The translations under genes and the position numbers were made by a program. A model generated the notes under the pieces. That model ran no database searches. It saw nothing but the letters and a program-made list of their open reading frames with translations, and was not told the origin of the DNA. From Dysidea avara (taxonomy: Eukaryota > Porifera > Demospongiae > Dictyoceratida > Dysideidae), in contig NC_089279.1 of assembly GCF_963678975.1 (NCBI RefSeq), positions 28,081,609-28,145,608 on the forward strand: DNA of 64,000 nucleotides, given 5' to 3'. Shown here in pieces: positions 36,781 to 47,085 of this stretch (its first letter is position 1; each line of letters starts with the position of its first letter).

Positions 36781-36904
36781 GCATGCGTATTAGATGCAAT
36801 TAAGTCGCCATCTTTGTCGCTATTGTTGTATCAGAAGTTGTAAATGTGAGTGATATGACGGTGTATCTCGCGGAGAGAGTGTGCGCGATCGGCGCCATCG
36901 TCCA

Positions 36905-37980
36905 ATGAGCCACAATGATAGTTATGGACCACAACTGTACATCCCTGCTGGCTGTAGTGGTGAAGTGGCGCGGCCAAGTGGACCGAATTCCTTTGATGGC
37001 AGCAATCAAAAACAGCTCTAGATGAGTAAGTATTAGACTAAAATGATAGCTTGTACGATAGGTTTAGCCGTATTAAATTGTTTATTGTGTATTGTATGAC
37101 AATGGCCTGCAAATGATTCAACTTTGGTGTTGCTGTGTACGTATTACATGTTTTATATCCTGTTATCTTAGCTTATGGCGAATGACGAGTGAACACAGTT
37201 CATCAGCCATCAACAGTAAGAGTATGCATGGTCTGCTGTTATGAATTTGTATATTATCTCTTCAGAGGTACAGTTTCTTGTCGAACCTCTTAGTTCTACA
37301 GGCTGTCAGTGTACAACATCTGCAGTGTTAGTGGCAGCTGCTTCCTTTAAAGAATCTGGTAGTGACCATATGTGGACAGTTTTGTTCTTTTTTCACGGAG
37401 TTGTTCAACGTCATCTTCTAATTACTTACAGCTGTAAGTGCATTAAGCCTGATTGTGTTTTTATTCATTTTCTTTTCAGTAGGGTAGGAATTACAGATTT
37501 GGTCTCAGTTCTAGGAGATTCTTCTTACTGCTAACATCTGTAAGTAAGTACACTGAGAGTGTCCAGTATACAATTTATATTTACCTTCATTTAGGTTTGT
37601 GGAAACTGGTCTCATTTCTTCTGGGAACCGGTCTCATTTCATCATGTTTTTCACTACTTTTTATCAACAGCTGACGGCTGCTACCTCGTCTGGCACTGTA
37701 AATGAGTTGAGTGCTTTCAAGAACCTGTTCCGTCTTGTTTATCCTTATTTCACTGACCATGCTCGTATTGCTAACAAAAGTAAGTTCACTGAGAGTATGC
37801 AAATTATATTATATTTAGTCTTGTTTCAGTTGTACTTAGTGATTACAAGATTCTTGGACTTGGTTATCAGTGTATCAGATGCTTCTTGTGAGCTTACGTA
37901 ACACGTTAGCCCAACAAAGTCACATACTAAGTGGCTGTTTTATGTCTGGTTAGACTCACTGATAACACCTGTAAGTACAC
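36905..37980 (+). other. Cluster of exon- and mini-intron-like modules
   Basis: A 39-codon frame at 36905-37024 (MSHNDSYGPQLYIPAG...) in a locally GC-richer stretch is followed by GTAAGT at 37025. Downstream are GTAAGT...AG intervals of about 40-55 nt: 37433-37478 ends TTTTCTTTTCAG, and others begin at about 37541 and 37780. A reading frame at 37653-37775 encodes LTAATSSGTVNELSAFKNLF. Frames do not join cleanly (stops after the first exon and across 37433-37478). It may be a decayed gene, a spliced non-coding RNA or a real gene whose exons I mis-bound. Confidence 0.35.
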
Positions 37981-40070
37981 CAAATAATCCAGAATCATGA
38001 ACCACGATAGTGGGTTCATATAGGAATTGCCCATGTTTTTTGCAAAAACTCTAATAGAACGCATGCCTAAAAACCACCTTGGAAAGCATCATCCAACTCA
38101 AAACAACCCTCTGGTGGTTATTTGCAATTAGTATTGGTCCGCTAGTAAGTATCAAGTGAAAAGGAAACAGTATGTGTATTTGGGATAAAACTGAAATTTG
38201 CCGTTTTGTTCATATTATTATTATTATTACTAGGACCGCGTCACATACAACCAAGTACATACACCAACGTTGCAACCTACCCATTGGGCAAGTATAAACA
38301 GTGCCATAGGCAGCACTCAGAGCAGTGTGCATGTACTGGTGGAAATGATGCATATGCATACATACACAGGCAAGGGAGTTTAACTGGCATCAGAAAACCA
38401 CAATACTAAAACACAGCCTACACAAAAACCAAGTTAAGTTAGATATATTGAAAATAACTATATATTGTAGGTGTGACGTGTCTCTGAAGATGACTCAGCA
38501 GTGAAGTGAGGCTATGCAGAATAAGGGATATGATGAAGGCGCACAATTAGCCCAATCAAGCCAATATGGCACAATGGACTCTGTTGTAACTTGAGGCCAC
38601 TGGTGATGTACCAGTATATCAGCGGTGTGGTGATTACAGTCTATAATATTATGCATACAGCCATGCACAACATACAGGAGATAGTTACACATTGTTGTAT
38701 ATGCAGCACTGCATCGGCTTCTTGAGCTATTACAGACTCACAGTAGAGTAGAAGTTAAGCCGAGCCTAGTGGAAAATAATTCCAGCCGCTAGCAAGCCAG
38801 ATGAAGGATGAAGATGTATGTATAATACAATTACCGGTACAAGTATTACATTACTCATTACCTTGTTGTTCCAGCTGGTTGTTTATGAATGTATCAGCTG
38901 GTATCCCAACTGGTCATCAGCTGGTTGTTCACTGCATGACGCCTGGAGCGCATATCCTGCACACAAAATACACAGTTACAAACATTTAAACATACTGGTA
39001 AATTTTGTTTACCAGTAAAGTGGCGCCTGGCCTCTCCGTGGACGTTTACTAATCTTCTCCTTAGAGCAATCTGTAATTAAACAAGGGCGTAATGCCGGGC
39101 GTTATATAGAATTACACGTGCGGTAAAGTCATCAGCACGAACAGGCGTACTTATTATACGGTTGTGCCTTCATTCACAGGCGAATCTATCCCCGCTTAGT
39201 TCATGTCTCTAGGCCTCGTAGTTTTCTCAAACATTATTTATTTCATTCATTATTAATGACGTAATTTTACCACATTTCGTATTATTCTTAGTACTTGGTT
39301 GTATAATTATTATTCATAATATTATTTTGTTTCACTCATGTACAGCAAAAGTTATCTACTTTTTCGCCCTAAAAACTATATCGCCATGCTTACTGAATCC
39401 TTCCACGTGTCCATGACCTATTAATAAGCCCGTATTCCACAGATCGCCAACCACCCTACACCTCGAAAATTTTCTAAGTTCTCTTCACCATTACACTATT
39501 GGCAGCAGCTCCGTATACTAAAGAAGCCGTATAACAATAAAATTACAGGATTCCATTGTGTGAGCTTCTTTGGGTTTTGTTGCAGAGTTAATCAAGTATT
39601 GAACAGCACTTCTTAGACTTAGAAGATCGCGCATGGCGTCTCTGCGTGGTGAGTATAGTCTACTTCTTCCTGTAAGCGCACGGTCGCGATTCGCTACGAG
39701 CGACCATACAAGCGCTCTCTCAGAGACATAAAGAAGTGATAGCGCTGACACCAGAGATTATTTCATTGTTATGAATATAGTTTCTATAAACCATATTTCC
39801 TTTCCACGTAAAGCCTAAAGTTGGGTGGAGTCAGTATTAGTGTTGATTAAAATATTCGTGAGTGCCATAATTGTCTGACCACATTGTGTAAACAACATGG
39901 CTTCATGCTGTTGATAACCCATGGTTTACAATAGGCATTGCAGCTATACATAGTACCTGACTGTTGTTTATGAACGATGTTTGTGCATGCACATTAGCTT
40001 CAGACCTTCAGTGCTGGTCACTGTAAAGTATTAATAACACATAACGTTTATGGGAAGTCATGCATTCATA
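37981..40070. other. Mostly empty; one possible first exon at 39633
   Basis: A (ATT)n tract lies at 38213-38228. At 39633 ATGGCGTCTCTGCGTG is followed directly by GTGAGTATAG, a good start context and splice donor. No matching second exon was found before the repeat head at 40071. The minus-strand 77-codon frame over the same site is probably its shadow. Confidence 0.3.
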
Positions 40071-40880
40071 TCAAGACACACGGTAGTGTGTCGTGCAGTC
40101 CAAGGAGCCGGCGCGCCACACCCGTGAGTATATTGACAGGAAGAACGAAAACGTCATTTTCACACCTTTGTATCTCAGTTATCACTTATCCGATTGGAAC
40201 CAAATTTGCTACACAGTTGCCCGCCAGCCAGAGGAGTCTACATTCCAAATTTGAAGGAAATCGCTCCAGCCATTTCCGAGATACGAGCTGCCAAAGTTTC
40301 GTTTTTTTTTTCTTCGTCTTTTCGCACACTTGCAAAAATTGCTATAACAAGCAAACGCGTACTCCGATCGCCATGAAATTTGGCACACAGAAAGGGAGTC
40401 CAACGGCGAATCCTAGCATCAAATTTGGTGCAAATCCGATGAATGGTTCAGGAGTTATGACCGATTATTCGCGTAAAACAAGATCGATTTGTTGTCACGC
40501 CTACAGGGTAAACCGCTTCATGGAATGAGTTGAAAATTGCTATGTAGATGGAGTAACCATCGTAGGAGTGCCTTTTGGTGGTTTGAAAGGAATCAAGATA
40601 AAGACCATGGAGATATGATACAAAACCCAACCTGTGTCACAATTACGCGATCGATTTTTACGAATAAAAAAGTATTAGTTTTCACGCCTACTAGGCAAAC
40701 CGCTTAGAGCAATGAGCTGAAAATCGGTGTATAGCTGGAATAATATTCATAGAAAGGCCTTGCAGTAGTACAGAAGAATCGGATTACAAACCACTGAGTT
40801 ATGATTCTAAAGCCAACTCCGTGTAGCAAATGCGAGATCGAGATACTCTAATAGAACAGTCACCCTAATAGAGCATTCGG
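40071..40880 (+). repeat. Composite repeat head, copy 3
   Basis: Homologous to 21881-22690 and 23659-24480. Starts with the same hairpin and ends with TCTAATAGAACAGTCACC and TAATAGAGCATTC immediately before the satellite. No conserved reading frame. Confidence 0.85.
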
Positions 40881-40914
40881 CTAATTTATTTACTCCATTA
40901 TAGAATTTTATAAC

Positions 40915-43885
40915 ATCACAAATTATTCTGTAGGGAGTTCAGCTGCAAACAGTTAATCTTATAGACAGTGCAGCAAGAAGCAAGTCACCATGTGGAGAGT
41001 TAAGCAAATATATCACTATAGAGATTCAGAACATTACAAGCCACACTGAAGAAAGTTCAGCTATAAACAAGTCATGCACCCTGTAGAGAATTCAACTACA
41101 ATTAAGTCACTCTCTAGAGAATTCAGCTACACACAAGTCACTGTGGAGAGAGTTCAGCTACAAACAAATTACCCTGTACAGAGATCAGCTACAAATAAAA
41201 CACTTTGCAGAGTGTTCAGCTACAACAAATCAACCTTTAGAGCAATCAGCAATGAACAAATCAACACAAATCTACCTGTAGAGAGATAAGCTAGAAACAA
41301 ATCACCCTGTAGAGAGTTCAGCTACAAAAAATTCACCCTGTAGAGACATCAATTAGAAACTAGACACAATGTAAGGAGTTCAGCTACAAGCAATCACCCT
41401 GTAGAGAGTTCAGCTAAAACAAATCAACCTGCAGAGAGATCGGCTACAAACAAATCAACCTGCAGAGAGATCAATCAGCTACAAACAAATCACCTTATAG
41501 AGGGTTCAGCTACAAACAAATTACCTTGTAGAGAGATCGGCTACAAACAAATCAACCTGCAGAGAGATCAGCTACACACAAATCAACTTGTAGAGAGATC
41601 AGCTATAAAAAAATCACCCTGTAAAGACATCAGCTAGAATCTAGACACAATGTAAGGAGTTCAGCTACAAGCAATCACCCTGTAGAGAGTTCAGCTAAAA
41701 CAAATCAACCTGCAGAGAGATCAGCTAAAAACAAATCACCTTATAGAGAGTTCAGCTACAAACAAATTACCCTGTAGAGAGATCGGCTACAAGCAAATCA
41801 ACTTGCAGAGAGATCAGCTACAAACAAATCACCTTATAGAGAGTTCAGCTACAAAAAAATTACCCTGTAGAGAGATCAGCTAGAAACTAGACACAATGTA
41901 AGGAGTTCAGCTACAAGCAATTGCAAATCACCCTGTAGAGAGTTCAGCTAAAACAAATCAACCTGCAGAGAGATCAGCTACAAACAAATCACCTTATAGA
42001 GGGTTCAGCTACAAACAAATTACCTTGTAGAGAGATCAGCTACACACAAATCAACTTGTAGAGAGATCAGCTACAAACAAATCAACTTGTAGAGAGATCA
42101 GCTATAACAAAATCACCCTGTAGAGACATCAGCTAGAAACTAGACACAATGTAAGGAGTTAAGCTACAAGCAATCACCTTGTAGAGAGTTCAGCTAAAAC
42201 AAATCAACCTGCAGAGAGATCAGCTACAAACAAATCACCTTATAGAGAGTTCAGCTACAAACAAATTACCCTGTAGAGAGATCAGCTAGAAACTAGACAC
42301 AATGTAAGGAGTTCAGCTACAAGCAAATCACCCTGTAGAGAGTTCAGCTAAAACAAATCAACCTGCAGAGAGATCAGCTACACACAAATCAACTTGTAGA
42401 GAGATCAGCTACAAACAAATCACCCTGTAGAGAGATCAGCTAGAAACTAGACACAATGTAAGGAGTTCAGCTACAAACAAACCAACCTGTAGAGCGATCA
42501 GCTAGAAACAAATCACCCTGAAGAGAGGTCAGCTACAAAAAATCACCCTGTAGAGATATCAGCTAGAAACAAATCACCCTGAAGAGAGGTCAGCTACAAA
42601 AAATCATCTTGTAGAGAGATCAACTACAAACAAAACGCTTTGCAGAGAGTTCAGCTACAAACAAATCAACCTTTAGAGCGATCAGCAACAAACAAATCAA
42701 CCTGTAGAGAGATCATCTAGAAACAAATCAACCTGCAGAGTGATCAGCTACAAACAAATCAGCTTGTAGAGAGATCAGTTAGTAATACACACAAATCAAC
42801 CTGTAGAGAGATAAGCTAGAAACAAATCACCATGTAGAGAGTTCAGCTAAAACAAATCAATCTGCAGAGAGATCAGCTACAAACAAATCACCTTATAGAC
42901 AGTTCAGCTACAAACAAATTACACTGTAGAGAGATTGGCTACAAATTAATCAACCTGCAGAGAGATCAGCTACACACAAATCAACTTGTAGAGAGATCAG
43001 CTACAATCAAATCACCCTGTAGAGAGATCAGCTAGAAGAGGTCACCTTGTAGAGAGTTCAGCTACAAAGAAACCACCACATAAAGAGTTCAGCTGCAAAT
43101 AAATCACTTGTAGAGAGTTCAGCTACAAATAAATCCCCTGTAGAGGGATCAGCTAGAAGAAGTCACCTTGTAGAGAGTTCAGCTACAAAGAAACCATCAT
43201 GTAGAGAGTTCAGTTACAAACAAATCACCCTGTAGAGAGATCAGCTAGAAGAAGTTACCGTGTAGATAGTTCAGCTACAAACAATTCACCCTGTAGAAAG
43301 ATCAGCTAGAAGAAGTCACCTTGTAGAGTGTTCAGTTACAAAGAAACCATCACGTAGAGAGTTCAGCCTCAAAAAAACCACCTTGTAGAGAATTCAACTA
43401 CAACAAATCACCCTGTAGAGAAGAAGTTACCTTGTAGAGAATTCAGCTACAAAGAAACCACCATGTAGAGAGTTTAGCTGCAAAAAATCACCTGTAGAGA
43501 GTTCAGCTAGAAACAAATCACCCCGTAGAGAGATCAGCTGGACGAAGTCACCTTGTAGAGGGTTCAGCTACAAAGAAACCATCATGTAGAGAGTTCAGCT
43601 GCAAACAAATCACCCTGTAGAGAGTTCAGCTACAACAAATCACCCTGTAGAGAGTTCAGCTAGACGAAGTCACCTTATAGAGAGTTCAGCTACAAAGAAA
43701 CCATCATGTAGAGAGTTCACCTACAAAGAAAGCACCATGTAGAGAGTTTAGCTGCAAACAAATCACCCTGTAGATAGACCAGCTAAAAGAGGTCACCTTG
43801 TAGAGCGTTCAGCTACAAAGAAACCATCCTGTAGAGAGTTCAGCTACATTTCAAGTCACCCAGTAGAGAGATCAGCTGCAAAAAA
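40915..43885 (+). repeat. Satellite array 2, ~30-bp units
   Basis: About 3 kb of units of the same family as 24481-28665, with local variants such as GAAACTAGACACAATGTAAG that recur several times from about 41350 to 42470, indicating higher-order duplications of several units. The last kilobase (from about 43000) resembles array 1 more closely (AGAAGAAGTTACCTTGTAGA). Confidence 0.97.
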
Positions 43886-44093
43886 AATATCCTGTGGGAA
43901 ATAATGGGCATGTAATAAATATATGTATATAATGTGTATATTTACTAATAAAATCAAAAATAATTGAAGTATTACAAATTTTCTTTAAGTTCTTTTCTTC
44001 TTCCTGTGGTAAAGAAAAAAACACATGGGTTAAAAAAGTCCCAAAGCCAGCCATAGGCCGGCTTTGCAGTATACAAATACAAAAAGAAGTGAT

Positions 44094-44416
44094 ATCTAAT
44101 CAAAAACAGCCAAGCTGTAAAAAAGGTGCGGCCCCCAAAAAGGCCATGGTGAAAAAAGATGTGAAATCCAAGGTGGCGGCCAAGAAATGGCTGTGATGGT
44201 AGGTTAATGGTTACATTTTAATAATGACAATTCAGGTGAATTTTGTGCCACTTGGTCTTGGCACCAAATTCACCTGAATTGTCGTTATTAAAATTTAACC
44301 ATTAACCTACCATCACAGCCATTTCTTGGCCGCCACCTTGGATTTCACATCTTTTTTCACCATGGCCTTTTTGGGGGCCGCACCTTTTTTTACAGCTTGG
44401 CTGTTTTTGATTAGAT
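44094..44416. repeat. Near-perfect palindrome, copy 2
   Basis: Arms 44094-44250 and about 44260-44416 are complementary and homologous to 28941-29261. The two copies differ at several arm positions, often in both arms at once, so symmetry has been kept. Confidence 0.93.
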
Positions 44417-45033
44417 ACATTTCAACATAGATTTCTTCACTGTGGTATACTCAATGAATACAATACTCACATGAACAACGAACTCTAGCTACACAAACTA
44501 TATTGTACGTAGCATTATATTATCATTTATACTACTGTGCACCAGTGAGCCAATGTTGTAGTCCATGTACCCATGGAAAATCTGTACATTATTATTCTTA
44601 TTGTGTACGGTCTTGGCTGAAATAATAAACGCACAGCCACTGACTATTTTAACTTATAATTATATGCTTGTCAGAGTTCCATGTCTTCAGTTGTCTTATG
44701 ACAGGTAGCTATAGCTCAGTATCATACCATTTGGTGTGTGTATATTCATGAACACTGCATTAGGATGCTAATGTGAGTAAGAGACTAAAGTCTTGACACA
44801 TGTAGTAAGACAAGTTAGACAACAGCTGCTCACTGTTGTGTGAAATGTATAGTCTCGTCCACAGTCAAGAGCAGTCAGGTAAATACTCTAATAATGCAGT
44901 CAGGTGTTTCTGATAGCAACAAAGCTTACACTGAACTTGACAGCCACTAATTGTAAACTGCTCTACGTATATCTACAACAATTATCATTATCAGTAAAAC
45001 AAATCCATTACTGGGTTAATAAAAAGTACACAA

Positions 45034-45314
45034 ACTAGATGAAAAAAAATTGGAAATTTTAAAATGGGGATAGGGATCGCTGAAAAAAGCCACCAAACAA
45101 GAAGGGATTGCTGGGGTGGTAATGCAAACCACAATTCCCTATTTTGACTTATTTTAAAATGACTCAGGGGAGCATGTAACTAAATATTTATGACAGAGAG
45201 TCAAAATAGGGATTTGTGGTTTGCATTACCACACCAGCGATCTCTTCTTGTTTGGTGGCTTTTTTCAGCAATCCCTATTCCCATTTTAAAATTTCCAATT
45301 TTTATTCATCTAGT
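45034..45314. repeat. Foldback element, 116-bp arms
   Basis: Arms 45034-45149 and 45199-45314 are inverted copies (ACTAGATGAAAAAAAATTGG at the outside). The ~49-nt centre is not symmetric. Same general design as 1-307 and 1911-2169. Confidence 0.9.
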
Positions 45315-45319
45315 ATGAA

Positions 45320-45690
45320 TTATGTTTGCCTCCATTTAGGGTTGTGAGACCTGGTCTTATCAGACTTGTCTTAGTTGTACATGGATTGTCGGTCTCAGTT
45401 TTAAAAGATTGTTACAAACTGTAAGTATAATGACTGTTCAGTATACGCATTACATTTACCATCTTTAATAGTGTTGTGGGACCTAGCCGCCGTTCTACAT
45501 GGTAATACTAGGTTTCCAGACAAGGTCTCGGTTTTATGAAATTCTTATTGTTACAAACTGTAAGTCCAACGATTGTCCAGAATACACATTATATTTACAA
45601 TCTTTGTATTAGAGTTGTGGGACAGTTCTACCAGACGACTAACAGATTGTCACAGAGTTCTACATAGTGATGATAATACAGGTAATTTGT
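45320..45690 (+). repeat. Tandem exon/mini-intron-like modules
   Basis: Two consecutive modules, and part of a third, share GGTCTCRGTTTTA..., a TGTTACAAACTGTAAGT block and a ~50-nt interval ending in ATTTAC...TTTNTATTAG, followed by GTTGTGG. They match 37499-37601. One module (45340-45420) is open in one frame; the next has stops. They behave as duplicated exon-intron-exon units. Confidence 0.5.
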
Positions 45691-46619
45691 AATGGAACTT
45701 GTGAATTGTATTTACTGTCTTACCTGCTGCAGTTGGATAAAGACTGATAAATGACAAAATTGATTTGATACTGTCATGGCCAAGGAGACATTGATTTACT
45801 AACTGTACCTATTGTGGTTTTAACATATTTACAGAATTAAATTCATTACAAATATAATTATAAAAATTATTTAATTGGTAGCCACAGATTATAGGAAAGT
45901 ACAGTAGTATAGTAGCCAATATATGGTTGAAATAGGCTTAGTATAGTCTGATAATACACCGCACTATACTAGTGATTTAATCTCTAATATATGACTGTTT
46001 TAAATGTATTCAATAAGTTTGTTATAGTAAAGTCCTAATCTATTAATATATGCTGTACTATTTCATTCCAATACTAACATAATAACACTGTTATAGACCT
46101 TATTATTCTGAGCTTTTTTCACAGTGCAAGAAAGTACAAGTGACTGTTTCTTATAATACTTTTGATCAAAAGGTATAACATCAATAACTGACCAAGAAAG
46201 ATTTATATTAATTATGATAATACATAATTACACCATTGAAGTATATACATCTACAAGCCATTCCTACATAAAAGAATAATGTTATGTCAACTGAAATGCG
46301 TACTATAAGAGATGACTGTGCATGTGCTCCACAAATAAGAGCCAAGCTTTGAAATTAAAATAACTATATTATATAAAAAGCATTTAGATGTAGGGTAAAT
46401 GTGAGGCAGCTGAGGCTATACAGTATGTAATATAATGCAGCATAACTTGATGTAGAAATGAGAATGCATAAATGCATACATACTTGTGCAGTGTGCAGAA
46501 ATTACAGAAGAAATGCAGTGCTCAAACAAAATATGCAGACATAGAAAAATAACATAGAGTTCTATTTACATTAGCTTGAGAAGTAAACATGTAATTTTAC
46601 AGTGTTTTAATAAGAAATT

Positions 46620-46701
46620 TCATGTCATGATTCTTGGGTCCAACATATAATCATCATCATCATCATCTCCAGTAGTGCTAACACTATTGTTTCCAATAAT
46701 C
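46620..46701 (-). CDS. Probable last exon of the membrane-protein gene
   Basis: The main exon ends ...GAAGG at 47090, followed by GTGAGA, which would also give an in-frame TGA if unspliced. 388 nt downstream TCCATTTCAG precedes an open 82-nt stretch that joins in phase and encodes IIGNNSVSTTG, six Asp, then YMLDPRIMT and a stop at 46620-46622. A cytosolic acidic tail with a Tyr-based segment is sensible after the last membrane segment. Splicing is inferred only; the alternative is termination at 47086. Confidence 0.6.
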
Positions 46702-47085
46702 CTGAAATGGAGTTGTATATGATAGTTACTTACACATTCCTGCAGTAATTATATCAAACACATTTGCCGGTAAAGTTATATTAAGGAGAAAGAGGAGGAG
46801 AGCTAAAACAGGTTTTGGTAGGAACTTTAATATTCTTAAGCTATATGCAGCTCTTTATACTCCCTCACCCTCACCTTTTAACTGTCTTACAACTCTGTTA
46901 AACATCTGCTGAGCTTGTGCACAGTAACAATATTACTTTTAAGCCATTACGACATTTTATGAAAGTATAGCATATCGCTATACTCTCTTAAAGCCACATC
47001 AATCAAAAGGTCTAACCCGAACAGCATAAGAATTATAATAGCATGGCAACCTTGGGACAACATAAATTAATATAAAATTAAAGTC

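Larger units (their letters stand above)
40071..44416 (+). mobile_element. Composite repeat B: head, satellite, linker, palindrome
   Basis: Second full-length example of the 23659-29261 arrangement: head 40071-40880, satellite 40915-43885, linker about 44000-44093, palindrome 44094-44416. The order and the parts agree, while the satellite differs in length and in unit variants. The arrays have therefore expanded or been rearranged independently. Confidence 0.6.
44417..46619. other. No certain gene; foldback and repeated exon-like modules
   Basis: Apart from the foldback at 45034-45314 and the modules at 45320-45690, the stretch is AT-rich with no coding signal. It lies 3' of the minus-strand membrane-protein gene. 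Confidence 0.5.
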
